Shown: in pieces, positions 21,700 to 34,318 of the stretch | Layout of the letters: every line of letters begins with the position of its first letter | Numbering within the stretch: position 1 is the stretch's first letter | Source: Hepsetus odoe | Taxonomy: Eukaryota; Chordata; Actinopteri; Characiformes; Hepsetidae | Reading direction: 5' to 3' | DNA: 64,000 nucleotides | Assembly (NCBI GenBank): GCA_017165825.1 | Contig: CM029369.1 | Span: forward strand, 16,957,958 to 17,021,957 | Notes under the pieces: generated by a model | Database searches by the model: none | What the model was told of the DNA's origin: nothing | What the model saw: the letters and a program-made list of their open reading frames with translations, nothing else | Program-made: the position numbers and the translations under genes

Positions 21700-24600
21700 A
21701 GAGAGATGGCAAGTGAAGGATGATTACAAAGATGTACATTCCTGAAGGTCACCATTCAGGCATAATAAACAGAGCATTGAAACTCCACCTGAGCTCACAT
21801 CCCTTTCACTAACTCAGTCTACATTTGGGTGTGCTTATGAATACTTATTGATCTGAAGATAATTGTCCTGTCTGATCGTTATATTTTAGAAAGAGGAAAG
21901 TAGACCCTGCGTCCCTTTTAAATATAATTGAAATATTGGAAATTCTGTGTGAAATTGCATCTGATATAGCAAGCCTGGATCTCTTTAAAAGTATTTAATC
22001 ACATTAAAATTACTCATGTCATTATTTACTTTTTTTGATTGGTTTTGCTTAGTTTACAAAGCCTTTATCCACATATCCATCAAGTCCCTGAGGACAATCA
22101 AATTGTTCAAATTCTCCAAGTGTGAACATTTTAGTGACTTGTAACTTTTATAACACAGTGTAAACTGAAATGAAAATACACCATCAGTTTAAGCTGTAAA
22201 CTTTAGCCCTTCCTTAATGCACCAGCATTTTTATGATGCACTTCTATGATTCCTTGCATCAGGCAAGTAAGTCAGTAAGTCAGAACAGTGTAACTGTTAA
22301 CAGAAGTTCCACAAGCCAAGTGATTAATTTATTCATGATTTACATTGTAATCATGGGTGATATTTTAATGATGTCTTTCAATCACTGTATGGTAGTAACA
22401 TGCATAAATGACTGCTGTGAATACAGCAGCATTGAGCTCATCTCTCATTCTCTCTGTTTATCACTCTGTATGATTCTTTTAATGTCAGCTTAACAGTGTC
22501 ATCATAAGCACGTCAGTGGAGAGTAACATTTTAATACAGCTGAAGATGAGATGAGAAGAGCAGCTGACTTGCACAGCAATATTTTTTTTTAAAACTGCCA
22601 TTACAGACTGTACTGTTTGGTGTTGAAAGTATAGGTAGAATATTTAGAGTTTTGTTATGTTTTCTGACTATAAAGCAAGGTGTTACTTCCATTCAGAGCT
22701 GTGTAATCTCAGGTGAACTGTCATAATGGGATTATAGGAATGCTGCTGTTGAACCCAGCACGGCCCCTCTCCCTGCTCACTCAAGAGAGACACACAGTTA
22801 TCACACAACAGCAGATTGTTTTGAACTACTTAAATGGAAAAAAGAACGCAGCGTCTGAAGACGGATGCACTCGTGCCAGAGTGCGGCAGTGTTAAGTGCA
22901 TGGTTGTTCCCGTTGTTTTATTTAGCATCTGCAGAATTCCCAGCATAGTTAAGGTGCTTTAGAAGAGGATTAACTGTTGCTGGCACCAATGAGCAAGCCT
23001 CGCAGATTTCCCTCAAGCAAGAAGAGACAAAGAAGAGAGGGAAGGAGGAGAAGAAAAAGAGGCAAAAAGGCAAAGGGAGACCACAATAACAAGTTGTATA
23101 AACAAGACCAGAGAGAGTGAGAGACAGGCAAAGGTGTAACGAGACGCAGATTATTCCTAAAGGAACACTGGAGGAGGCTGTCACTCTTTCGCCTTGTGCT
23201 ATAGGGAACAATACAAGTTCTCTCACTCTCGCTCTGCCTCAGTTTCTCTCTCTATTTATCTATCTATCTCACTCTAACACTCTTTTGTAGTTCTCTGTCT
23301 TTGCTCTCTATCTCCTCTCCATCTTTCTCACTTATTTTATTTATAAAATAAAATAAATTATAAACTTATTTTAGATCCCTGTCTGTCCTTTTCCCCTCTC
23401 TCTTCTTTCACTCTCTATCATCTATCCATCTGTATTCACACTCTCATTCTCACTCTCATGTTTTTCTATCTCCTCTTGATCTCAGATCTCTCGATATCTC
23501 TCTCCCAATCCTTTTTGTCTCTCTCTTCATCTTTAAATGCAATATCCCTCTCCTATTATGTTCCAGATGCCTCTCTCCCGTTTAGTAGCTCTATTCCCCT
23601 ACCGTCACTGCTGAGTTACACTCTTTGTGTAGATCAGTCACGACCTCAGACAGGGGAGCTTTTGGACACGCTGAAGTTCCACGTCTCTCTTACTGCTCGA
23701 TTTTCCAACCTTGTCCTTAGGGCACTCCCTAATGATCTCTCTGCTGTTGTGTCATTTTTTAATTAGAACAGCGAGGGGCAAAGGACCCCTGCAAGCAATT
23801 ATGCACTCTCTCAGACACATCATGGGAATGCTCTTTGATACTTTCATTTTGCATGAAATATTTGTGAATAAAAACCAATTACACCTGAGTGACTTGTTAG
23901 AATGCAAAAGAGCCTGATTTTAATAACATATGTGACACAAGTCTCAAATCAAGAAATCTTCATTCATCGCTAGTTTTTGTATGGACTAAATATAGTTTAC
24001 GCTCTTTGAAAATGCGAGATTGCCGCTAAAGCCAGCATGTCCATGAACTATATGACAAACATGCACTATGTGACTGCACAAAACATTATTACATAGAACT
24101 GGAAATAATTTCAGTGACAGTTATGTTTGAAAATTCATAGTTTTATATGTTTTTTTATATGCATAGTTCTATTGTAGGCAAAGCATTGTATATTTTTGTC
24201 ACACAGAATTTAGAATTTAACATTTCTAGAAAAGGATCCATATTCCACACCTTCATTGTATTAAATGTTTTTCAATATGAAATGAGATCTTGACATCCAT
24301 TTTATGACTTTTTTTTAGGTTATGTATTTAAAACCAGTGGAATTGTTACATGAGCATTTTAACGATCACTTTTTATGCTTTGAAATGATAGAAAACTGAT
24401 ATTGTGATACTGCTTCATTAAGTAGACGTGCAAATATACTGTTCTCTGATTGGCCTTGTCATGTATTTTGCATCATCCATATTGAAATGCTTATAATTTC
24501 ACTGTTAAAGTTTGGATGAACTGTTATAGGCTAAAGGAAAACATATATACGTGTTGGCTTTTGCTGGGTAATTATTAGTATGTTTTAAACCTTTAACAAT

Positions 24601-25100
24601 ATTTCTTTCAAATTCTTTGCTTTCAGAAAAGGAAAGTAATTTCCTGACAGACCATTTCCTGACATTTTCCTTTAAAACTTTATGATAAATTAATATGCAA
24701 TACTTGTTTTCAAAAGAGCCATATGTTTTACACTTATATTTCATTGAATATACACACCTAGATGCCGCTGAGAAAGCGGGCCTGTCTTTCTCTGCCAAAT
24801 GTGTTCAGCGGGGCCACTCAAGTCTCAGCAGGGATTTGAATATGCCTGCTTACTTAAGTCGATTAAAAATGAAACATATATGTGACATCTTGTTCCTTGG
24901 AGAAAGACTAACCAAGTCGTCGTGCTTATCAAGGTGATTATCTAGAGTGCAGCTAATTCCCAGGTCACTTCTTGAAGCCTCAGTTTTTGTCATATTCCAT
25001 AATTTACTGTATTCAAACATTTGATTTATTAGTGTAAAACACTTACTGTAGATGTTATTATAAACGTAGTAATAGCAGATACTGCAGAGTTGATCTAAGC
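21700..25100. other. Long intergenic stretch, mostly AT-rich
   Basis: No gene is supported. A CT-rich low-complexity stretch runs from about 23220 to 23600. The remaining short ORFs have no recognisable domain. Confidence 0.3.
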
Positions 25101-25137
25101 TGCTCTGCTGTGCCTATGATCAGGTGCTCTGTTTCAG

Positions 25138-25265
25138 GCGCAGCAGAAACCAGATCCAGCCTGTTCGCGGAACCGCACACAAAAGCACTTGACAGACAGC
25201 CAGATTTCCTCTCACAGCCGGACTCAGGTTTCCACGCTCTCAGTATGCTGCTTGAGAGATGGCAG
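25138..25265 (+). other. Exon-like segment with acceptor and donor
   Basis: TCTGTTTCAG ends at 25137 and a GTAATG donor starts at 25266, giving a 128-nt segment of higher GC than its flanks. The frame open across it shows no recognised family. It could be a lncRNA exon or a conserved noncoding block. Confidence 0.2.
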
Positions 25266-25299
25266 GTAATGCAAGCTCAGGTGTGCTCGGGGGCGTGGC

Positions 25300-26860
25300 T
25301 CCTCCTTTTCCCCTCCTTGCCTTCATCACCCCAAGGCTAGTGACAAGCACGGCTCTGTTACTGCCACTTGTCCTCTACCACTGAAATAATCATCTAATCA
25401 ACCAACCACCACTGCCTCCCTCCCTTCTCTAAACTGTGCCTTCATTTTGAACTGCACATTGTTTTTTCCACAAAATTATTAAATAAACATGGACTCAAAT
25501 GGAGTTTTAGGATGTTTATAGCATTTGGAATGTAAAAGAAAATAGGCTGATTATGCCAAACAGCATGGCATATATTTTCCAGTAAATATACCGGAATATA
25601 CTGGAAAAAAACCTGAATATACGGCTGAAAATAGGCTAAATGCACTGAATAAGATAGGGTGATCATACAGAGTCCGGTTAGTTTGAATGGAGTAAATAAT
25701 CCATGTGAAGCCTAAGAGCCTTGAATCTATTTAGAACGTAAGGTGGAAAATGAGCCATGACTTTCTCTCCCTCAGCCCTTGCTCACTCCCTACTCCACTC
25801 ATGTTAATATTTTTTAGCAGTACAAAGCAACAAATACAGATCCTAGTATGTTAGTAAATGGTTTCTACCCAGTGTCTCTATAATGAAGCAGCATAGAAAA
25901 TCCACGGGGTATCATAATAGGAACAGCCACTATTAACTCAATTCAAAACTGGTAACCTTCTAAATCTAAGTTTATATGTTCTGACTAGGATTATGTTTTT
26001 GTGCACATAAAAGCAGAATGTTTATGACAAACCCTCAATATCTGCTGTGTAAATATGCTGAAAATAAGCTTTTGTCACTGTTAAAAGTGTTGCTGTGGGC
26101 CCTTACACCATGTTGGTGCTCACTGGAGAAATAATTGCTTTATATTTTTGATATCAATGTTCTATCAATGTTGCCCTGGAGCAGGTTAGGTGAATGACGT
26201 GAGTTGTTAAAGCGATGTAAAATAGTAAACTACTGGCATGAGAAAAATTTGCTGAGATGAGATAAATGAATGAGCGGAATCAATAAAAAGTTTAAAGTTA
26301 GCTGGCTAAGCAATTATTCTTTTTTATGAGACTCCAACCTATGAGAGCTATATGATCTCCCAATACAGCTGTCCAAAAATTCTAAAATATCTGTTTTTAC
26401 TTTCCAAACAAAGACTCTATAGTATGGGGTTTGAAAGGTACAATTAAAAATGTCCAGCGTTTTTGTACTGTAATAAACTCTTATTTTCTACTCTTGTGTT
26501 TGATGTGTTTTTTCCATGCTTTGGTGTACTCTTTACCTCCAGTCTTACAAGTCTGCAGTTAACTTGATGTGTTATAATAAACCATCAGCAATGTTATTCT
26601 TTACCACATGCTTTCAGATCTCTCTAACTGGCAATTTTTACCCCATATTCTCTTAGCCTCACACCCTATGTACCCTACCCTTCTATTTTAACAATGCACC
26701 CACACACCTGTTGACAAACAAATGTACATGCCCATATCAAATGGAAAATAAAAGAACACTGCTACACATTTTATGTATGTGTCATTTGTGTGGTTAAATA
26801 TGTGGGCTGAAAATCTCTCTCCTCACTTTGCTAGGTATACTGTATATATTTGAGAGGGCT
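25300..26860. other. Intergenic DNA, nothing recognised
   Basis: AT-rich, no gene or named repeat. Confidence 0.3.
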
Positions 26861-26869
26861 CCCTCCTGG

Positions 26870-27150
26870 GCATGCTCTATTTTAGAGTGCCCATTTAGTC
26901 AGGCCCCCTGCCCTTCTGGCAGCTGATGGAAAAGGCAGCGGAACAATGAGCCCCCACCGCGCCTCTCTGCCTGCTCCCAGCCACCAGGAGAAGAGGAAGT
27001 AGCAGCCTCCGTGCGGCACATTATTCTGTCCCCTCGGAACCTACAGCCAGGCCAGAACCCCCCTGGGCTCGCTTGGCCCTCTAAGTGCCAAGCCAGAGAC
27101 TGAGTGACATTTCCAAAGTCCTGACCTTTGTTTTTGCCATTGACTGGGAA
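26870..27150. other. Non-repetitive GC-richer block, candidate noncoding element
   Basis: A 280-bp rise in GC content inside AT-rich DNA, non-repetitive and without a plausible coding frame. Candidate only. Confidence 0.2.
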
Positions 27151-27384
27151 GACGTTTGAAGGAGATGCAGTAAGTGCGCACTGCTTCACTCTTGGTGACG
27201 TATACACACATATTCAGGGACATTCACTTGCACAAGTACACACACACACAGTGCAGTACAAATTGTGCAGCATTAGGTTTGCATGTGTAGCTGCCATAGA
27301 GTTTATTGACTCACTGTCTTTTGAGAATGATATAAAAAGTAATGCAAAATAAAAATCTGGTTCCACTTGAACCAGCATGTGAGT

Positions 27385-27748
27385 ATGGCAGCTTTTTGAG
27401 GAAGCAGTTAAATCCTGGACATATTTGTCTACTTTTGTAAAAAATAACCATCAAATAATGTCATTAGCCTGTTTGAAGTGGCCATATGTTTATTTGTCTT
27501 TTCATGGAGATGATGAATATAAGAATGATTAAGATAAGTTCTACTTAAACCATCATGTGAATAACAATACAATACCAATGCACAGTATGCTAAAGGCCTG
27601 TAATTTGGAAGGGCATCATCTCCATGAAAAGACAAATAAACGTATGGCCACTTCAAACAGGCTGATGACATTATTGGATGGTTATTTTTTTTTTACAAAA
27701 GTAGACAAATATGTCCAGGATTTAACTGCTTCCTCAAAAAGCTGCCAT
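27385..27748. repeat. Long near-perfect inverted repeat (131-bp arms)
   Basis: Bases 27385-27515 are the reverse complement of 27614-27748, with three substitutions and one length difference in an A/T run (6 versus 9). The 98-bp loop is 27516-27613. In a + strand transcript two of the three substitutions (left 27465 T, left 27486 T) would be G-U wobble pairs. No transposase ORF is present, and no clear target-site duplication flanks the arms. It could be a foldback MITE, an inverted duplication, or a hairpin-RNA source. Confidence 0.85.
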
Positions 27749-27939
27749 GGAGGCCAAATCTACACTATCATTAAGAAGCACAGAAATGCCAAAAAGTATT
27801 CTTTCAGGTTACCCAGCACATGGAGCCTCATTTAAAAAAAAAAAAAGTCCTTTTCAAGTCCATATTTAAAAGTGGAGCGACAAAAGCTCACGCGGAGTAA
27901 ATGGTGTAAAGTGGCGTGAGATGCAGTGTTGATAGCTTG

Positions 27940-28230
27940 TGTTCGGTGTGGTTCTCAGTACCTGCCGGAGTGCTGAATGTGGAAGGCCTCATTAGTGATA
28001 TAAGCTGCTGCCCAGAGCTTTGGTCAAATCAGACTCCCGCTATGAGGCCACACTCCAAGACTTGTGACATCACACGGAGTCGGACAAGTCAGAGGCACTG
28101 CTAATCGCTCGGCTTAATTGAGCGCTATGCTGAGACGCAAATTGCCTTGTGCAATCAAGGCTCATTTAAGCGTCACACCATGTGCTCATAGCCCATGATG
28201 TGACATTTCCTTTTTAATCTATTGTTTGCT
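27940..28230. promoter_or_regulatory. Candidate conserved noncoding element
   Basis: Balanced-GC, non-repetitive sequence with homeodomain-type cores (CTAATCG near 28101, CTTAATTGAG near 28114) and a TGACATCA near 28064. No coding frame. Candidate enhancer by composition only. Confidence 0.3.
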
Positions 28231-28885
28231 GAATATTAACTTTGCTTTCAACATGCCCCCTGCATGTTCACCTATTTAATACACTACAATTCAGGTTGCT
28301 GTTTTTGCAGGCCTCATTTTTCTCTATTTTCATAGAACTCTGTATGTATGGAGATAGGAGTGGGCGAGTGTGGGTGATTGTTCTTCCTCGTCTGTAAATC
28401 CTGATTAATTCCTAATCCACGGAACTTTGGGGCAGAGAGTGACCACACTGAGAAACGGGCCACTAGGTCCATATTCACATTTACACACATATATACACAC
28501 ACATCTCATCTATTTATGTCACGTGTGTCACATCTACTTTAAGTAAATACAAAATGCAAATCGCAATGGTATTTTTTTTTCTATGAAAGACAGTGCTGAG
28601 GCTTTTTTTACCCAATGATGCAAATCAGAGATTAATATTAATTCTCCATATATGATAAACAGCATCCTAACAGTACAAAAAATAAAACAAAAAAGTGTGG
28701 ATGACGGAAGCACAGAATTAGTAAAACTACTGTCACCTTACTACAGTCTGACATGTAGCTAGAACAGAAACAATAGTTTGAAAGAGGAGAATAAACAGAA
28801 AACATAAAAACTATTGTGCCCCCGTAAGACCAATAATGTAAAAATGTATCAGTGCTGCAGCACTGAGTCCAGTGGTTACAATACC

Positions 28886-28886
<1 letters not shown>

Positions 28887-28949
<63 letters not shown>
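28887..28949 (+). repeat. (GA)n microsatellite
   Basis: Uninterrupted GA tract of about 63 bp. Minus-strand ORFs with poly-Ser-Leu come from it. Confidence 0.95.
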
Positions 28950-28954
<5 letters not shown>

Positions 28955-29075
28955 CTTGTTTTGAAAGAGGACTCCTGTGTTTGTCTGGCGATCCTAGTGT
29001 CACCCAGTTAATCTGATGTTCAGCATAGTGTGTCACACAACACACATGGCTTTTAGAGTCAGACAGACAAACAGA

Positions 29076-29120
29076 CACTCACACACACACAAACACACAC
29101 ACACACACACACACACACGC
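29076..29120 (+). repeat. (CA)n microsatellite
   Basis: CA tract with minor interruptions. A related shorter CA-rich stretch lies at 29638-29682. Confidence 0.9.
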
Positions 29121-29849
29121 ATATACACAGTATCAGTTCAGTACTATCTGCTCAGAGTGCTGCCCGGACGAACTCAAATAGCATCAAGCAGGTTGTTTTA
29201 GTTATGGTAAAGAAGGTCTGATATCTGCCAATGACAGGATTGACCAAGCTGGTGACTTTCAAATCAGTTTTGCTCACTTGAGGAAATAATAAAAATTCAA
29301 ATGGATGATACTTCAATGAGCTCCACTGCTTCAAAATGATTAAATATTATATAATTACATCTTTATGGGCAATATAATAAAAAAGAAGCTCAAGCAATTT
29401 GATTTGAAATACTTTGTCCTAGAGGTCTGTGGTGATTGGAACCAGACATCCCAGACAACAATACATTACTCATTAAAACATTAAATTATTTAGTTTGCAT
29501 ATCAGCTATTAATATTAATATGCAGATTTTTTTAAAAAGGTGAAATATAAGGAATTTTTAATAAAAACAAAAAAATTACAGTCCTTGACAATATTACTCA
29601 TGTTGGTGTAAGTACCTTTTAAGAAAACATCTACAGTGCACACACACGTACGCACACACACACAGACACACACGAACACACAAATAGAGAAACAACTAAG
29701 ATCAAAGATCATCCCAACCCTGATCAAGTTCAGACCTGCTCGGATATTATGGAAGTGTTAAAAGGATAGGTCACACAAGGTGAAGAGTCATTTAGGAAAA
29801 GGTTGATCAGAGCTATTGTGTGTTGTCATGGTGGGGGGGCTGAAGGTGG

Positions 29850-30130
29850 AAACTGAGCCTCAATGCTCTAATTTGATCTGTGTTGGTCTTGATACGCTCC
29901 CTACTTGCTGGGGCTGCGACTGTGCTATTGAGAGAGTGCTGAACGCTGACCTTAATTGCCTGACGGACAGCTCAGATAAACTCATATCAAACATGGCTGC
30001 TGTAACTGTAGACGCTGTGTAATTAGTGAACTCCAGGGAGACAGATAAGGCATCCAAGACTGCAAATCAAAAAGGGAAGGAGCCTGTCCGCACTAGTTAT
30101 TCATTTATAAGGGCATTGAAATGAATTCCT
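29850..30130. promoter_or_regulatory. Candidate conserved noncoding element
   Basis: Non-repetitive, mixed-GC sequence containing TTAATTGCC, GTAATTAGTG and CAGATAA words. Overlapping short ORFs on both strands show no family resemblance. Candidate regulatory block only. Confidence 0.3.
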
Positions 30131-31349
30131 TAAAAACACACACACATACATCCTTCATGCTGCTGGACTTCTTCTGTTCTATTGTGTGGTTCTACGGAGC
30201 AATCAAGGAGTGGGCTTTCAGATTTTTTTTTCCATAGTCGCGCCCATGTTCGTACATTTAAAAGCACAAGCATGATGGCATGCCTGTTATGGCACTGACC
30301 TCACCTGTTGGAGCATTCCAGCAGCAAAGCAGGTTGGAGACCAGGCCTGTCAGTTAGTAAGCCTATCTTGTGGTGGGATGGAGAAGTTTGGGGGGCTGAA
30401 GGCTGCAGAAGGCTGCTATCCCATGACTTAGGGCTTGTGGGGGTGGGGGGCCAGAAAGTCTACCTCACAGCTGGGACAGACCAGGCTGGGATCACTTACA
30501 GGCTGCAGGGTGGAGAGCATCAGTGTGGCACCAAAGTGCCCAGAGTATTTACAGCCCCCCAACACACACACTTCAACAGTCTCAGGTTCAGCCTGCCGCG
30601 ATGGAGCAGATAATCTGCCTGCAGAGGAACCATCTGGAAAACCGAGCCGCCACTCTCCTGTTGCCACCTTAACGTAAATCCACCTGCCTGCACTCTAGAT
30701 GGCTTTGACACACACATACAAGTACTCCTACGCATGGACACAAATAGTCATTCAAAAATGCTGGATACGACCACGGCTCAGCCATTTATTTTTAGTTATA
30801 TTCATTTTTAAGGTTGCTTTTGTGTACTATAAGAGCCCAGTCGCCACTTCATCTTTGTACTTACAATATCTTCTCTATATCCACATAAACAGTTTAACTG
30901 ACTCTCCACTGTCTAAACGGATAAAAGCACAAACCCCCTGATTACTGGCTGGGCATGGAAATCACACCCTTAATCTTATTTAATCCCACATAAGCAGAGT
31001 AAACAGACACATGCTTGTTTACCAAAGTCATAGTACACAGGATCATTTGCATGCATATGTGGCAGCGGTCAAGTACAGCCAAAACTTTACTCTGATGATT
31101 TACATTGTGCACAATTAAACAACATGCTCATATCTACTTGCATTACATATTATTTTATTGTATACGATCCAGACTAGCAATTATTATTTCTGAAATTACA
31201 CCTGTTTTAATCAGGCCTATGCTCAATCTTTGCACCAACAGTAAAGCTACGGGTCCTTATCTCTGTTTGGATGTGTATTTTATATTTTGCATATTTGATA
31301 TGTTATTGTATTTTCAAGACAAAAATGTCTTGGCATCATCCAGACTAGC

Positions 31350-31351
<2 letters not shown>

Positions 31352-31397
<46 letters not shown>

Positions 31398-31441
31398 CAG
31401 TAGTAGTAGTAGTAGTAGTAGTAATAATAATAATAATAACA
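31352..31441 (+). repeat. (ATT)n(AGT)n(AAT)n compound microsatellite
   Basis: Three adjoining trinucleotide runs. The overlapping ORFs with poly-Ile/Ser/Asn are artefacts. Confidence 0.95.
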
Positions 31442-31560
31442 ACATACTTTCTTCTGTATACAAATTTGATTTTTAGGTGTGTATGTGTGAGTGTTTTTGT
31501 GCTTTTGTGTGTGAGTGCGGGCTGTTTGTAACTCAGCCTCACTCTCATTCTAACCCACAG

Positions 31561-31674
31561 CTGTCTTTCCTGCCAGTTCTGGAAGTGTTTGCTTTCTTCC
31601 CACTCGTCAGGGACATGGAACAGACTTTCATCTCGGATCTGGTGACTGTGGAGGGCACAGAGGGGAGGAAGCGG
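31561..31674 (+). other. Orphan exon-like segment (114 nt, open frame)
   Basis: CCCACAG ends at 31560 and GTAAGG starts at 31675. The 114 nt between are open in a phase 0-0 frame of 38 codons reading LSFLPVLEVF... to ...EGRKR. I recognise no protein family, and no partner exon was found nearby. It may be a non-coding RNA exon or coincidence. Confidence 0.2.
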
Positions 31675-32214
31675 GTAAGGTGTGGTCAGCCAGCTACATG
31701 TGCCCTGGGCACCAAACCTCCCTAGAGACACCTGTCACACTTCTTCCCCCCACCTTTCCTCCCTCTTTCTCCTTTGGCTCTTCCTGCTGGCCATGAGATG
31801 GCTTTCTCCTGACTGCATCCTCGTCTTCATTTCAAACCAACTTTTCTTTAAGAAAGACATTGGCCTCAGAGTTGAGAGCTTCATGACAGAACTTTCTGCC
31901 TTCAGGTTACATTATTTCATGGCAGTATTTGACAGACAAGGAGAAAGACCTTGAACATCAATAACATTGCTGTCAAACCACCCCTCCCCCATCACCACCA
32001 ACAGCAGTACCAACCACTCTCTTCTGTCACTCACCTAAAGCTTCTTAAACCAGTTTTCATTATAGGTTCAACTCCACCAGTTCCTTTCACCTCAAATGAA
32101 GAAAAATGTCTCCTTCAGATGACTGTATATCAGATGAAAATGAATGCTAATTCAGTTTAAAGAAATCCACAGTGGCTTCATGCAGCTTCATCTGCATTTT
32201 CAACGCAACAACAG

Positions 32215-32400
32215 AAATCAATGTAAGAAGCGCTCTTTGTGTTTCTCATTAGCAGTTGATTGCTGAGTTAATCAGCATTGGTCAAACAGTCTTCCTCATT
32301 GATTCTGATAACCATCTGGCCAGATGCCTAACGAGCCACTGCATTAATGATCACCCGTCTTCGATGGTGTTAGTTAACGGTTTTGATTGAGTGATTGATG
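32215..32400. promoter_or_regulatory. Candidate conserved noncoding element
   Basis: Non-repetitive sequence rich in homeodomain and SOX-like words (CATTAGCAG, GTTAATCAGCATTG, GCATTAATGATC, GTTAGTTAACGG). No coding frame. Candidate only. Confidence 0.3.
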
Positions 32401-32786
32401 TATTGATTGACCGGGTGCACTGGCATGGGAATGGAGCGACCCACTGGTTCTCAGTATCTGTGCTGATGGACGGTAGCAGCAAGATCCCCTCTGATCACAC
32501 AGTGCTGGTGGAAGGCTGCTAGAGCTGTCAAGATGCATCAGGGAGGTCTGCTCCAAATCTGACTGTTAATAAAGCTCTCTCATTCAAAAAGTCATCTTGT
32601 TCTTGGAGGAATTCTTGGCCCCCTTTTTTCACGAGACAGATTGTCCTCTTCTTTTCGGAAGGGGAAAAAAGCTGTAAACCAGCAGCAGTAGGGGGTCGAT
32701 CTTCCCAATGGATGTCACAGACTTTAACGAGCAGTTTCAGCCCATCTCAAAAGACATGGAGCGCAGCAGGGTGAACAAAGATGGCC

Positions 32787-32885
32787 TTTGTGTGTGTGTG
32801 TATATGTGTGTGTGTTGTGTATTGTGTGGTGTGTGTGTAAGTGTGTGTGTCTATAAGGGTTGGGTGGGTGGTTATGTGTGCGTAT
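32787..32885 (+). repeat. (GT)n-rich low-complexity tract
   Basis: Irregular GT-rich stretch with several uninterrupted GTGTGT runs. Confidence 0.85.
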
Positions 32886-33894
32886 GTCTGTGTGCGCACC
32901 CTTTAGCAAGTCTGGAAGGGTGAATATTTCACTATGCATGCCCACTAGGGGTTCTATCAGCAGGGTTTTTTTTTTTTGGATTATGGAAAGAAAGAAGGTT
33001 CCTTTGGTTCGTTAGGTGTATGATCATAAGCTCATTATGTTTAGTTTGAATTATGAAATCTTAAAATAAAGGCTAAGAAAACTTTCTTCATTCTGGCATT
33101 TTTAAGCATAAAACAACCACTCTTATTTCATAGTAAATATTTATAAGAATATACTTTTTTTCCCCTAAACTGTAGGAAATTAATGTAAATTTTTGCTATG
33201 GATTTTGAGAGATGTCCCTTCTTAATTATTTACTGTATGGTGGTGGGTTTAACAATATTTTGCGATCTTGGGATTATTGCAAAAATGTGACAGTGGGTCT
33301 AATGCAACTGCACTGTTTGAGAAGCAAGTTTGGCGAATGATCTTTAGCAACAGGTCACTCTAGCACACTTCCTGCTTCCCAGGTTTATGCTACTGCAACA
33401 ACTAGCATTTCTCCATATTCGGGTTTCAAGCCAAAAAATCTTGAACCAAGTATCGTGACTTGAATTGTGGGATGATAATATTGTAACATTCTTACAAATC
33501 ACAGTTAAAATTAATCTGGGATTGTTCGCAAATTGGAAATCTACGAGCATTCTTCCAAATTCTAAAATAATAACATTGTCACCACTGGATCACAACCTTG
33601 TACCTCCAAAAAATAATTTTACAAGGGAATACAAACATTCTTTTGATATTAATTATTTTACAAGGTGTTTAATAAGTCTGCAAGGTCACAAGAGTAACTT
33701 CTTAGTAATTAAAGGCAGTGGCTTATGTAAAATTTCATGAGGTCATCACCAGGTAAACAGTAAACAGTGAACAACAATGGTTTGCTTGACAGGGTTGCAA
33801 GCAGGATACCTCTTCTCTCAAAAAATAAAATAAATAATTAAATAAAAATAAATACTGCTAGTCCCCAGTTTACTTAAGATCACATGGATAAGTC

Positions 33895-34150
33895 AGAAGT
33901 CTGTTGGAAAATGATTTGTGGTTGGATGAGTTTTGAATGGTTTACATGAGAAGCATTATGATTGGAGAAAGAAAATGCTACATTCCAGCATAAGAGTCTT
34001 ATCAAATCTGTAGAACATTGTGGTTGTAGTTTCATGGTTAGGTCCCATTTTGCTGCATCTGTGTTAGATTGGCTTCTAGTCGTTGATGAATCAAATAATT
34101 CAGTGTCAAACAAGTGCATTCTAAAGGAAACTGTAAAGGAAACAGACTGG
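33895..34150 (+). mobile_element. Tc1-like transposase relic (+ strand)
   Basis: The frame from 33962 begins MEKENATFQHKSLIKSVEHC and resembles the central catalytic region of fish Tc1 transposases, where a similar run of FQHKNLIPSVKHGGGSIMVW type is found. The copy is truncated at both ends, its DDE residues cannot all be located, and it has lost function. Confidence 0.6.
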
Positions 34151-34274
34151 TTTGCCAAGCCTATATTATATAATAAACAATTAGGCTTCCCCCCCATCTC
34201 ACTTGTTTGTTATTCTCACTTTAACAAATTAAAATAAACAAACAACTAAAATGTACAAATGTGCATTTCTGCCG

Positions 34275-34277
<3 letters not shown>

Positions 34278-34314
<37 letters not shown>
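34278..34314 (+). repeat. Poly(A) run of 37 bases
   Basis: Homopolymer A run sitting exactly at the left edge of a truncated Tc1-like relic. Confidence 0.95.

Positions 34315-34318
<4 letters not shown>

Noticed and set aside
28638..29078. 146-codon minus-strand ORF
   Set aside because: Contains 25 codons of translated GA repeat and otherwise hydrophobic AT-rich noise.
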